DNA of 43,550 nucleotides from Brevibacillus fluminis (GTDB lineage Bacteria > Bacillota > Bacilli > Brevibacillales > Brevibacillaceae). Position numbers and translations under genes: made by a program. Shown here piece by piece: positions 25,544-33,855 of the stretch. The stretch is from the NCBI RefSeq assembly GCF_003710825.1, contig NZ_RHHQ01000009.1, forward strand, positions 1 to 43,550, in the 5' to 3' direction. The notes under the pieces are model-generated. The model saw only the letters and a list, made by a program, of their open reading frames with translations, was not told where the DNA came from and searched no databases. The stretch's first letter is position 1. Every line of letters starts with the position of its first letter.

Positions 25544-26191
25544 ATGGCAGAAAAATCGCTAAAGGACCGGATCATCGAATCGTCGCTGCGACTATTTGAA
25601 GAGTACGGGTACCATAAAGTGACGGTAGATCAGATTGTGAAAGCGAGCGGCACATCAAAAGGAGGATTTTATCATAATTTCAAGTCGAAAGACGAACTCC
25701 TTTATACCGTTCACGATCACTTCATATCGTATGTGCTGGAAAAAGGGCAGCAGGCGTACCAGACGTTTGCCACGCCAACTGAAAAGCTGGACGCAATCAT
25801 TCGTTCATTTGTCATGATGATCGACCTGTACCGCTCGGAAGTCACAGTCTTTTATCAGGAAAGCTCTTATCTCGCGCCAGAGTATTTTTCATTGATTGAG
25901 GAAAAGCGCGATCACTATAAGGGGATTATGTTCAAGGTCATCCAGGACGGGATCGACTGTGGGGAGTTTCGCCAAGAGCTGCCGGTGCCGATCATGGCCA
26001 TGGCGATCTTCGGCATGATCAACTGGATTTACAAATGGTATCAAAAGACGGGACGCTACTCGATCGAGGAAATTGCCGTCATTTACTCCGATATCATTCT
26101 CAAATCGATTCTTACGCCAGAAACCATGAACAAGCCTGAGTATTCGCGATTCTTTTTGACCTCCAATGACATCAACATCGCACCTGTCTGA
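25544..26191 (+). CDS. TetR/AcrR family transcriptional regulator
   Basis: TetR-type repressor, 215 aa from ATG 25544 (or 219 aa from the in-frame GTG 25532). The HTH is EEYGYHKVTVDQIVKASGTSKGGFYHNFKSKDELLYTVHDHF (about residues 18-60); the rest is an all-helical ligand domain with a C-terminal region like the fatty-acid/aromatic-responsive members. The ribosome site AGGTTGGGG overlaps the GTG, which favours the ATG. It lies directly upstream of an MFS exporter/importer gene on the same strand but is separated from it by a terminator. It may regulate that transporter, or act in trans on the TetR-like palindrome at 31074 (inference). Confidence 0.9.
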   Translation: MAEKSLKDRIIESSLRLFEEYGYHKVTVDQIVKASGTSKGGFYHNFKSKDELLYTVHDHFISYVLEKGQQAYQTFATPTEKLDAIIRSFVMMIDLYRSEVTVFYQESSYLAPEYFSLIEEKRDHYKGIMFKVIQDGIDCGEFRQELPVPIMAMAIFGMINWIYKWYQKTGRYSIEEIAVIYSDIILKSILTPETMNKPEYSRFFLTSNDINIAPV

Positions 26192-26207
26192 GGCAGGTGC
26201 TTGCTTT
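26180..26207 (+). terminator. Terminator with the TetR stop codon as its loop
   Basis: GCACCTGTC (26180-26188) pairs with GGCAGGTGC (26192-26200, one G-U). The 3-nt loop is exactly the TGA stop of the TetR gene. A weak T-rich tract follows. Confidence 0.7.
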
Positions 26208-26239
26208 GTCCCTTTTGGCTTGGTACAAAAGGGATTTTT

Positions 26240-26253
26240 AACGTGTAACGTGT
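26240..26253 (+). repeat. Tandem heptamer AACGTGT x2 upstream of the MFS gene
   Basis: Two adjacent exact copies of AACGTGT lie 23 nt upstream of the MFS start, in the short gap after the TetR gene. It could be a regulator site; the evidence is only the repeat and its position. Confidence 0.4.
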
Positions 26254-26275
26254 TTCATCCAAAAGGAGTGATTTA

Positions 26276-27457
26276 ATGAAAACGAGAGGCACTTTGCTCA
26301 TTCTCGCTTTTTTCATGGCTTCATTAAACCTGCGCCCGGCGATCACCTCAATCGCTCCCTTGTTGGAGACGCTTAGGGACCAGCTGGCGATGAGCGCCTC
26401 GGTGGCAAGCCTGCTGACATCGATTCCGGTCTTTTGCATGGGTATCTTTTCACCGATGGCCGCTGCGCTCGGGGCGCGCTTCGGCATCGAACGGGTCATC
26501 GGATGGTCACTTGCATTGATTGGCGTCGGCACAGCTCTTCGCTATTTCACCCATTCCACCTTCTTCCTGATGGTGACCGCTTTTGTAGCAGGCCTTGGCA
26601 TCGCCTCGGCGGGCCCGCTGCTCTCCGGCTTTATCAAGCGCTATTTCCCGACACGGGTGCCGACGATGATCGGGTTGTTTTCCGTCGCCCTAACGATCGG
26701 CGCATCGCTCGGCTCTGGACTGGCGGCTCCGTTCCAAAGCCAAACCCATTCCTGGCAGGGGGCGCTGGCGGTATGGGCGCTGTTGGCCTTCATCGCGGTT
26801 CCGATCTGGTGGATGTCGCTGCGGCGTGCAGGCGGACGCGGTGACGGGAATTCCGCTTCTGCCCAGTCAGCCAGCTTGCCTTGGGGACAGAAAAAGGCGT
26901 GGCTCCTGACGCTGTCCTTTGGCTTCATGGCCATGATGTTCTATTCGATCACAGCATGGCTGCCACCGATCATCGAAGGCTTGGGCTACAGCAAAGTGTA
27001 CGCGGGCAATGTGCTCACACTGTTTGCTTTGGTGCAGGTGCCGGTCAGCCTGTTCCTGCCGGCATTGCTCAAACGGTATCCGGCACGATTGCCGTGGATG
27101 CTGCTTTGCTCCGCCTTTGAGCTGGTCGGGCTTTCGATGCTCTATTTTTCGGTCGCACCATGGATTGCGGCGATTGTCATCGGTATCGGAGCGGGAGCTT
27201 TGTTCCCGCTGAATCTGCTGTTGCCGATCGATGCCACAACAAACGGGCAGGAAGCGGCCAGCTGGTCGGCGATGACACAGTCGGCAGGATATGTGATCGG
27301 AGCGATGGGCCCGCTCATTTTGGGGTGGATTCACGATGCGACACAGAGCTTTTCCATGGCGGTTGTCGCATTGATCGCACTCGTGGTCATCATGATCGTC
27401 ATCCAGCTGATCGCTGTGCCACGTCATGAAGGGCAGCGGGAGCGAAAAGCTGCATAA
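26276..27457 (+). CDS. MFS transporter, CynX/NimT (cyanate permease-like) family
   Basis: Major-facilitator protein, 393 aa with about 12 hydrophobic helices. The opening LLILAFFMASLNLRPAITSIAPLLETLRDQLAMS is a hallmark of the CynX/NimT branch (cyanate or 2-nitroimidazole transporters in studied members). Between helices 2 and 3 is SPMAAALGARFGIERVIGWSL, and before helix 7 a basic cytoplasmic loop. ATG 26276 follows AAAAGGAGTG. It has its own terminator. The cargo is unknown; the neighbouring TetR gene suggests ligand-induced expression. Confidence 0.88.
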   Translation: MKTRGTLLILAFFMASLNLRPAITSIAPLLETLRDQLAMSASVASLLTSIPVFCMGIFSPMAAALGARFGIERVIGWSLALIGVGTALRYFTHSTFFLMVTAFVAGLGIASAGPLLSGFIKRYFPTRVPTMIGLFSVALTIGASLGSGLAAPFQSQTHSWQGALAVWALLAFIAVPIWWMSLRRAGGRGDGNSASAQSASLPWGQKKAWLLTLSFGFMAMMFYSITAWLPPIIEGLGYSKVYAGNVLTLFALVQVPVSLFLPALLKRYPARLPWMLLCSAFELVGLSMLYFSVAPWIAAIVIGIGAGALFPLNLLLPIDATTNGQEAASWSAMTQSAGYVIGAMGPLILGWIHDATQSFSMAVVALIALVVIMIVIQLIAVPRHEGQRERKAA

Positions 27458-27470
27458 AATAGCGAATAAA

Positions 27471-27504
27471 AAACAGGTGCCGATAAAATGGCGCCTGTTT
27501 TTTT
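27471..27504. terminator. Terminator between MFS and convergent gntR genes
   Basis: AAACAGGTGCC (27471-27481) pairs with GGCGCCTGTTT (27490-27500, one G-U); T-runs flank it on the plus strand and A-runs on the left, so it may work in both directions for the two convergent genes. Confidence 0.88.
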
Positions 27505-27516
27505 GCGTGGGAATGA

Positions 27517-28209
27517 TTAATCTGACGAATTACTTTTACGATTCTCTACTTCCATATTGGATAAGCGGCGTTGAAAACTATCCTGCCAATTGGCTTCTAT
27601 CCTTTCGGCAGCAGCTTCAAAGTCTTTTTCTTTTAACGAAAGAATGATTTTTTTATGTTCTTCAACCGATTGTTCAACCCCTGAAATACCGTTGAAGTAG
27701 GTAATTTCATAACGGCGCAGCTTTTTCTTCAGCCCTTCCAGCACATGAATCAGTTCTTCATTTTCCGATAAATTGATAATCACCTGGTGAAAACGAGCAT
27801 CATGGTGTTGGGCGCCGAGCGCATCCCCCTGCTTGATAGCCTGATCTAGCTCTTCATTAATGGTTTCCAATTCCTCGAGGTGCTCATCTTTCATATTCTC
27901 TTTGGCAAAGGAAACAGCAAGCTTCTCTAGCGTCCAAATAATCGGATAGAGGCGATAAGCCTGGTTACTATCAACGGGAGCAACCTGTGTCCAGCTATTC
28001 GCTTTGCTTTGAATCATTCCTTCTTCTTCGAGTCTCAACAGGGCTTCACGAATAGGCGTGCGGCTTGCCCCTAACGCCTCCGCCAAATCTTGATCTTTTA
28101 ATCTGTCACCCGGCTTTAATACGCCGCTAATAATCCACTCTTGAAGCTGATGGTATACTTGCTCACGAATGGATGAGCGTTTAACTTTTTTGGCATGCTC
28201 CAATAACAA
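27517..28209 (-). CDS. GntR family transcriptional regulator, FadR (FCD) subfamily
   Basis: GntR-type regulator, 230 aa. The winged helix is at about residues 12-75 (REQVYHQLQEWIISGVLKPGDRLKDQDLAEALGASRTPIREALLRLEEEGMI). An all-helical FCD ligand domain follows (about 85-220), with the metal/ligand His-containing segments AQHHDARFHQVIINLS and EEHKKIILSLKEKD. The start is TTG at 28209 with AGAGGAGG 8 nt upstream on the minus strand. It is divergent from the diaminopropionate ammonia-lyase gene and both promoters carry TGTAATATAT palindromes, so it very likely represses both. Base composition is AT-richer than the flanking genes. Confidence 0.93.
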   Translation of the reverse strand: MLLEHAKKVKRSSIREQVYHQLQEWIISGVLKPGDRLKDQDLAEALGASRTPIREALLRLEEEGMIQSKANSWTQVAPVDSNQAYRLYPIIWTLEKLAVSFAKENMKDEHLEELETINEELDQAIKQGDALGAQHHDARFHQVIINLSENEELIHVLEGLKKKLRRYEITYFNGISGVEQSVEEHKKIILSLKEKDFEAAAERIEANWQDSFQRRLSNMEVENRKSNSSD

Positions 28210-28240
28210 ATGATACGCCTCCTCTTTAGTAACGCCTGAA

Positions 28241-28273
28241 TGTAATATATCACGTACAATTTGTAGGTTTCAA
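28241..28273 (-). promoter_or_regulatory. gntR promoter and operator
   Basis: On the minus strand, TTGAAA (28273-28268) and TATATT (28249-28244) are 18 bp apart. The palindrome TGTAATATATCACGTACA (28241-28258) covers this -10 box and shares TGTAATATAT with the operator at 28331. Confidence 0.75.
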
Positions 28274-28301
28274 CATGGGACGATTCTATAAAGCTACCAA
28301 G

Positions 28302-28345
28302 TTGACAGAGAATAATTCAATTGGGTAAAATGTAATATATTACAT
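28302..28345 (+). promoter_or_regulatory. Promoter and perfect palindromic operator of the ammonia-lyase operon
   Basis: TTGACA (28302-28307) and TAAAAT (28326-28331) are 18 bp apart. A perfect 16-bp palindrome ATGTAATATATTACAT (28330-28345) overlaps the -10 box and start point, the expected place for GntR repression. Confidence 0.85.
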
Positions 28346-28418
28346 ATCAATCTTTCGTTTTTTCTTACAGCGTTACTCACTTGATGCGCTGATTCAATTT
28401 GAAGCAGGGGGAATGTAA

Positions 28419-29645
28419 ATGATGGACATCTCTTCATTCAAGTACATCGCAAATAATCAAGCGCGTAAAATTGAAACCGAGCATCTATCCGTACCTTTTA
28501 TGGACCAAGAAGTGATTGGGAAGGTCAGAAGCTTTCACAAGCGTTTTCCTGAATACCAGGTGACGCCTCTACACAGCTTGAAAGCATTGTCTCGTAGGTT
28601 GAACGTTCAGAATATATGGATAAAGGACGAGTCTTACAGATTTGGTCTCAATGCTTTTAAAGTATTGGGTGGATCTTATGCAGTTGGAAAGTACTTAGCT
28701 AATAAACTAGGCATGGATATTTCAGATCTTTCATTTGAGATTTTGAAATCGAGAGAAATGAAAGAGAGACTGGGCGAAATAACCTTTGTTACAGCGACGG
28801 ACGGAAACCATGGCAGAGGGATCGCATGGGCCGCAAGCCAGTTGGGACAAAAATCAGTCGTGTTCATGCCCAAAGGCTCATCCAACATCCGTTTGAACAA
28901 TATTAAAAAAGAAGGCGCGGAAGCTTCGATCACCGATCTGAACTATGACGATGCTGTAAAGTTGGCCAAGCATTATGCTGACGAGAATAACGGGGTATTG
29001 GTACAGGACAGCTCATGGGATGGCTATGAAGAAATCCCCACCTGGATTATGCAAGGATACTGTACGCTCATAGACGAGACGCTTGAACAGATAGAAATAG
29101 AGGGGAGTGAATGGCCAACACATGTGTTTTTACAAGCAGGAGTTGGCTCCTTTGCGGCAAGCGTTCTTGGCTATCTCATAACGAAAATGGGAAAAAACAG
29201 GCCGATCACTACCATCGTGGAACCGAATGAAGCAGCATGTATTTATAAATCCGTTGAGGTAAATGACGGAAATCCTCATGCGGTAACTGGTTTTATGCCA
29301 ACCATTATGGCCGGCCTAGCCTGTGGAGAACCAAGTACAGTCGCTTGGGGTCTTTTACGAGATTATGCAGACATGTATATCTCTTGTCCGGATTATGTAT
29401 CGGCAAAAGCCATGAGGATGCTTGGCAACCCTTTACCTGGAGATCCCCGTGTCATTTCCGGAGAATCAGGTGCTGTCGGATTAGGCGTTCTCAGTCTTAT
29501 TCGGGAAGAACAGGTATTGCACCAAATCGCTTCACAGCTCCACATTAACGCGGATTCAAGAATTCTCATCATTAGTACTGAGGGCGACACAGATCCCGAG
29601 GGTTACAGAAATATTGTATGGGACGGCATGTATCCGTCTTTTTAG
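28419..29645 (+). CDS. Diaminopropionate ammonia-lyase
   Basis: PLP-dependent fold-type II enzyme that splits 2,3-diaminopropionate to pyruvate and two ammonia; 408 aa, like E. coli YgeX. The internal-aldimine lysine is K81 in YRFGLNAFKVLGGSYA. Other family marks are TATDGNHGRGIAWAA, the phosphate-binding GVGSFAASVLGY, MAGLACGEPSTVAW and the C-terminal ILIISTEGDTDPEGY. ATG 28419 follows AGCAGGGGGAATG. Promoter and operator lie ~75 nt upstream. The next gene encodes an amidohydrolase 49 nt downstream, so the two work in one catabolic route. Confidence 0.95.
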   Translation: MMDISSFKYIANNQARKIETEHLSVPFMDQEVIGKVRSFHKRFPEYQVTPLHSLKALSRRLNVQNIWIKDESYRFGLNAFKVLGGSYAVGKYLANKLGMDISDLSFEILKSREMKERLGEITFVTATDGNHGRGIAWAASQLGQKSVVFMPKGSSNIRLNNIKKEGAEASITDLNYDDAVKLAKHYADENNGVLVQDSSWDGYEEIPTWIMQGYCTLIDETLEQIEIEGSEWPTHVFLQAGVGSFAASVLGYLITKMGKNRPITTIVEPNEAACIYKSVEVNDGNPHAVTGFMPTIMAGLACGEPSTVAWGLLRDYADMYISCPDYVSAKAMRMLGNPLPGDPRVISGESGAVGLGVLSLIREEQVLHQIASQLHINADSRILIISTEGDTDPEGYRNIVWDGMYPSF

Positions 29646-29694
29646 GAGGGGTGAATGCCACTGATTACATTCAAGTGAGAAGGGGAAATGTGAA

Positions 29695-30951
29695 ATGGCG
29701 TACGATTCTTCCATCGTTTCGATCGATGCTGCACGATTGTTGACCCGAATTGAGCAGCTCGGGCAAATTGGCCGTGACAAAGAGGACAGGCTCGTCAGAT
29801 TGGCGGCTTCCGACGCGGACAAGCGAGGGCGTGATGCGCTTGTTTCCTGGATGAAGGAGGCGAATTTGGAGGTAGTGGTAGACAAAGTCGGCAACATTTT
29901 TGGCATCTGGCGAGCTCCCAGTGAAGATGATCAAGCACCGATTATGGTCGGATCGCACATTGATACCGTCATCAATGCGGGAGTGTACGACGGTTGTTAT
30001 GGTGTGCTCTCAGGCATCGAGGTCATTCAGACGTTGCAGAAAGCAGGTTTTGTTCCTTCTCGCCCTATTGTCGTCGCTGCGTTTACGAATGAAGAAGGTG
30101 TGCGATATACACCCGACATGATGGGATCGCTTGTGTATGCTGGCGGTCTGTCTGTTGAGGATGCACTCGCTTCTGTCGGTACCGATGGCTCTTTACTTGG
30201 AGAAGAATTGGAACGGATCGGTTATGCGGGTTCTGTGGAGCCTGGATTTTTGAAACCACATGCGTATGTAGAGCTGCACATTGAACAAGGCCCCGTATTG
30301 GAACGAGAGGGAATACAGATCGGTGCGGTGAAGAACCTTCAAGGTATTTCGTGGCAGCGGATTACAATTGAAGGTGTGGCAAACCATGCCGGTACCACAC
30401 CGATATCCATGCGCTCAGATGCGGGATACGCAGCGTCACGTGTCATTTCATTTTTGCGTGACCGTGCGACGAGTTCACCAACACCTACGGTAGCAACGGT
30501 TGGTTGTATCAGCTTTGAGCCGAATGCGATCAATGTTATCCCTTCGCGTGCAATATTCACGGTTGACCTGCGTGATCCCAACGAACACAGCTTGCAGGCT
30601 GAGGAAGCGGCATTAGGTGCCTTCCTCACAGATCTTGCTGCTGCCGAAGGAGTGAAGATCACGACAGAACGCATGGCCCGCTTTGAACCTGTCACGTTTG
30701 ATGCAACTATCGTCGAGATAGTGGAAGCAGCAGCCGAGCGGCACGGATTGTCCTATCGGCGAATGACGTCCGGTGCCGGCCATGATGCTCAAATGATCGC
30801 TCACATATGTCCTGCAGCCATGATTTTCGTACCGAGCATCGGGGGCATAAGCCATAACCCCCGCGAATTTACATCAGAACCGGATCTGGTAGCCGGAGCA
30901 AATGTGTTGCTTGATGTGATCGGTAAACTTGCAAGCGAACGAGAAAAATAA
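29695..30951 (+). CDS. Zn-dependent hydrolase, N-carbamoyl-amino acid / ureido-acid amidohydrolase family (M20)
   Basis: M20-superfamily amidohydrolase, 418 aa, of the allantoate amidohydrolase / beta-ureidopropionase / N-carbamoyl-L-amino acid hydrolase group. Metal ligands appear in GSHIDTVINAGVYDG (H88, D99) and FTNEEGVRY (E133/E134). The substrate-binding motif YVELHIEQGPVLE, the lid GVANHAGTTPISMRSD and the terminal GAGHDAQMIA and GISHNPREF are all family signatures. ATG 29695 is preceded by AGAAGGGGAAAT. It shares a transcript with diaminopropionate ammonia-lyase, so it may release diaminopropionate or a related amino acid from an N-carbamoyl/N-acyl derivative (inference). A hairpin terminator follows. 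Confidence 0.9.
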   Translation: MAYDSSIVSIDAARLLTRIEQLGQIGRDKEDRLVRLAASDADKRGRDALVSWMKEANLEVVVDKVGNIFGIWRAPSEDDQAPIMVGSHIDTVINAGVYDGCYGVLSGIEVIQTLQKAGFVPSRPIVVAAFTNEEGVRYTPDMMGSLVYAGGLSVEDALASVGTDGSLLGEELERIGYAGSVEPGFLKPHAYVELHIEQGPVLEREGIQIGAVKNLQGISWQRITIEGVANHAGTTPISMRSDAGYAASRVISFLRDRATSSPTPTVATVGCISFEPNAINVIPSRAIFTVDLRDPNEHSLQAEEAALGAFLTDLAAAEGVKITTERMARFEPVTFDATIVEIVEAAAERHGLSYRRMTSGAGHDAQMIAHICPAAMIFVPSIGGISHNPREFTSEPDLVAGANVLLDVIGKLASEREK

Positions 30952-30973
30952 TTCCGCTATAGGAGATCAATAT

Positions 30974-31020
30974 GACCGGGAATCCTTACGAGAAAAGGAG
31001 TTCCGGTCTATTTCTTTATT
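30974..31020 (+). terminator. Terminator of the ammonia-lyase/hydrolase operon
   Basis: GACCGG (30974-30979) pairs with CCGGTC (31003-31008); AATCCTT/AAAGGAGTT extend the stem with a mismatch. The following sequence is T-rich but broken (TATTTCTTTATTTT). Confidence 0.7.
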
Positions 31021-31073
31021 TTCACGAAACAAAAAAGTCCCCACATAGAACGCAGCTGAGTCTTTCGGCCTAT

Positions 31074-31097
31074 ATCAGACCAACTGGTCGGTCTGAT
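31074..31097. promoter_or_regulatory. TetR-like palindromic operator of the methylmalonyl-CoA operon
   Basis: ATCAGACC (31074-31081) and GGTCTGAT (31090-31097) form a perfect inverted repeat with an 8-nt spacer; the core also contains GACC-AACT-GGTC. Interleaved GACC/GGTC arms are typical of TetR-family operators. It is 60 nt upstream of the BCCP gene. A TAAAAT at 31097-31102 could be the -10 box; no good -35 box is visible. Confidence 0.75.
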
Positions 31098-31155
31098 AAA
31101 ATGAAGGCAAGAAATTGGTGAATACTAGGTGAATGATGAATAGGAGTGAGCTGGC

Positions 31156-31686
31156 TTGTTTAAAATCCATGAAATTCGCGAAATGATTAAATTGGTGGAT
31201 CAATCTTCCTTGCAGGAATTCGAGGTTACAAGCGACGAGGTGCGCATTTATATGAAAAGAGGGGGCGCGGTTTCGCCTGTTATCGTGGAAGAAACCGCAA
31301 GCGTAGCTGCTCCGGCTGTTCAACCGGCTGCAGGCGTTGCTGCACAAGCGACGAGCGTACCTGCGGTTGAGACGAAACCTGCATCTGTGCCGACAGCAGC
31401 TGTCCAAACCGAGCAGCCGGTAGCTGCAGCCCCAGCTGCTTTGGATTTGCACAAAATCACCTCACCGATGGTCGGGACGTTTTACCGCGCGCCGGAAGTA
31501 GGCGCCGCACCCTATGTGCAGCCAGGGGACCAGATCAACCGCACGACGGTCGTCTGCATCGTAGAAGCGATGAAGCTGTTCAATGAGATCGAAGCCGAGG
31601 TCGATGGCGAGATCGTGGAAGTGTTGGTAGAGAACGGACAATTGGTTGAATACGGTCAACCTCTTTTTCTGGTGAAAGCACGATAA
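31156..31686 (+). CDS. Biotin carboxyl carrier protein of an acyl-CoA carboxylase
   Basis: BCCP, 176 aa. An N-terminal helical docking segment (MFKIHEIREMIKLVDQSSLQEFEVTSDEVRIYMKR) is followed by an Ala/Pro/Val-rich linker (about 45-95) and a biotinyl domain ending the protein, with K140 in CIVEAMKLFNEIEAE as the biotinylated lysine. The family is usually AccB of acetyl-CoA carboxylase. Here it heads an operon with methylmalonyl-CoA mutase, a carboxyltransferase (36998) and a biotin carboxylase (38579), so it is more likely the carrier of a three-part propionyl-CoA carboxylase. The start is TTG 31156 with AGGAG 9 nt upstream. Confidence 0.88.
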   Translation: MFKIHEIREMIKLVDQSSLQEFEVTSDEVRIYMKRGGAVSPVIVEETASVAAPAVQPAAGVAAQATSVPAVETKPASVPTAAVQTEQPVAAAPAALDLHKITSPMVGTFYRAPEVGAAPYVQPGDQINRTTVVCIVEAMKLFNEIEAEVDGEIVEVLVENGQLVEYGQPLFLVKAR

Positions 31687-31716
31687 TAAGGCGAGATGGA
31701 AAGGGGAGGACGGCCG

Positions 31717-33855
31717 ATGATGTTTCGGGATTTTTCCAAGCCGACGTATGAGGAATGGAAGGCGCGGGCCGAGAAGCTTTTGAACGGCGCTTCATTTGAG
31801 CAAAAGCTGGTGACGCAAACGTATGAGGGCATCGCCCTGCAGCCGCTGTATCGCGGGGAGGACACGCAAAGCTTGCCGCACATGGAAAGCGTTCCCGGCG
31901 CTGCGCCTTATGTACGCGGCACGGAGGAGCTGGGCTACGTTTCCAAGCTGTGGGCGATTGCGCAGGAAGTGAGCGCTGCGTCGCCGGAAGCTTTTAACCA
32001 GGCGGCGCGCCACGATTTAGGGCGGGGGCAGACAATGCTGAATGTGCCGCTAGACCGGGCATCATCCGCCGGAGTGGACGCCGATCAGGCCGAGGGGGAC
32101 CAGCTCGGGCAGGGGGGCGTTTCGCTCTCTACGCTAGCTGATGTCGAGCAGCTGCTCGCAGGCATCGACCTCGGTCAGACGCCAATCATGGTGGAGGCTG
32201 GGAACGCGGGAGTGGCGGTCTTGGCAATGGTGGCAGCTTATTTGCAAAAATCCGGACAATCGACGGCCCATTTGCGCGGCTTGGTAGGTACAGATCCGTT
32301 GGGCGAGCTGGCGCGGGAAGGTGTGCTTTCCGGAACGCTCGCAGAAGCGTACGATGCGATGGCTGACGCGACGCGCTGGGCGATTGCACATGCGCCTGCG
32401 CTGCAGACCGTTTTGGTGCAAGCGAACCCGTATCATGATGGAGGCGCGAGCGCGGTGGAGGAGCTGGCGTTTGCGTTAGCGACAGGCGTTGCCTATTTGC
32501 GCGAGCTGGATGCCCGAGGCATCGAGATCGACGATGCGGCACCGCGCATGTGCTTTTCGTTTTCGCTCGGCTCGCAATTTTTCACGGAAATCGCCAAGCT
32601 TCGTGCGGCCCGGATGCTGTGGGCAAAAATCGTTGAGGCGTTTGGTGGCAATGAACAGGCGCAAAAGCTATCGATCCATGCGCGCACATCCGCCCGGACC
32701 AAGACCGTCCATGATCCGTATGTCAACATGCTGCGCGGCACGACCGAAGCCTTCGCCGGCGTCGTAGGCGGGGCCGACAGCCTGCATGTTTCCCCATTCG
32801 ATGAAGCGATTCGCCCCGCAGATGAATTTTCGCGGCGGATCGCCCGTAATACACAGTTGATATTGCAAAACGAAGCCCATCTGACAAAGGTGGCCGATCC
32901 GGCTGGCGGATCGTGGTACATCGAAGCGCTGACAGACGAGCTGGCCCAAAAAGCATGGGCGCTGTTCCAAGAGGTAGAGGCAGCAGGCGGTATGGCGCTG
33001 TCGCTGCAAGCCGGACTGCCGCAGGAAAAAGTGGCCGCGATCGCAGCGAAGCGTGAGGCCAACATGAGTAAGCGCAAGGACAAAATGGTTGGAACCAATG
33101 TGTATCCGAATTTACAGGAGACGGCCGTACCGGCGCTGACAGACGAAGAGCTGGCAGCGATTCGGGAAGAGCGCCGTACTTCGGTGCAAAAGCAGCGGGC
33201 AGCTACAGATCGGGAAGCGCTTACGGCAAAGCTCGCGTCTTATCGTTCGGCCGTCGCAAGTCGGAACGCGGACCAGGCGAACGTGATGGAAGCGGCGATT
33301 GATGCCGTTCTGCACGGTGCCACGTTGAGCGAGATCGTACGTGGCGAAGCTGCATCGAGTCATGCGGGCACGACGGTGCAGCCGATCCCGCTGCGCCGCG
33401 ATGCCGCCGCATTCGAAGCGCTGCGAGCAAGTGCCGAGCGCTACAAACAAAAGCACGGCAGCTACCCGCAAGCCTATGTCGCCAAGCTCGGCACCGTGTC
33501 CCAGTACAAAGCGCGCGCGGATTTTTCGACCGGATTCGTGGAAGCGGGCGGTTTTCAGGGAATTCAAGGGCAAGGTTTCACAGAGGTGGAAGCAGCGGCA
33601 GAAGCGGCGCTTGCATCGGATGCCAGCCTCGTGGTGATCTGCTCGCACGACGAGCTGTATCCCGAGATGGCACCTGCATTCGCCTCGCTGATCAAGGCCA
33701 AAAATCCGCAGCTGACGGTCTGGCTCGCCGGACGTCCGGCACCGGAACAGGCTGCCACATACAAAGCGGCAGGCGTCGATGATTTCATTTACATGGGAGC
33801 GGACTGCGCGGGCCTCTTGGCACGGCTGTCCCAGCAGAAAGGAATAGGGCTATGA
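31717..33855 (+). CDS. mutA: Methylmalonyl-CoA mutase, small (non-catalytic) subunit
   Basis: Beta/small-subunit homologue, 712 aa from ATG 31717 (GGGGAGG 7 nt upstream; the earlier in-frame start at 31696 has no ribosome site). The TIM-barrel region has the mutase framework ([76 protein letters not shown]). The C-terminal B12-like domain lacks the cobalamin-binding DxHxxG motif, as expected of the structural partner (it reads [13 protein letters not shown]). It pairs with the catalytic large subunit encoded immediately downstream with a 4-nt overlap. Confidence 0.92.
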   Translation: MMFRDFSKPTYEEWKARAEKLLNGASFEQKLVTQTYEGIALQPLYRGEDTQSLPHMESVPGAAPYVRGTEELGYVSKLWAIAQEVSAASPEAFNQAARHDLGRGQTMLNVPLDRASSAGVDADQAEGDQLGQGGVSLSTLADVEQLLAGIDLGQTPIMVEAGNAGVAVLAMVAAYLQKSGQSTAHLRGLVGTDPLGELAREGVLSGTLAEAYDAMADATRWAIAHAPALQTVLVQANPYHDGGASAVEELAFALATGVAYLRELDARGIEIDDAAPRMCFSFSLGSQFFTEIAKLRAARMLWAKIVEAFGGNEQAQKLSIHARTSARTKTVHDPYVNMLRGTTEAFAGVVGGADSLHVSPFDEAIRPADEFSRRIARNTQLILQNEAHLTKVADPAGGSWYIEALTDELAQKAWALFQEVEAAGGMALSLQAGLPQEKVAAIAAKREANMSKRKDKMVGTNVYPNLQETAVPALTDEELAAIREERRTSVQKQRAATDREALTAKLASYRSAVASRNADQANVMEAAIDAVLHGATLSEIVRGEAASSHAGTTVQPIPLRRDAAAFEALRASAERYKQKHGSYPQAYVAKLGTVSQYKARADFSTGFVEAGGFQGIQGQGFTEVEAAAEAALASDASLVVICSHDELYPEMAPAFASLIKAKNPQLTVWLAGRPAPEQAATYKAAGVDDFIYMGADCAGLLARLSQQKGIGL

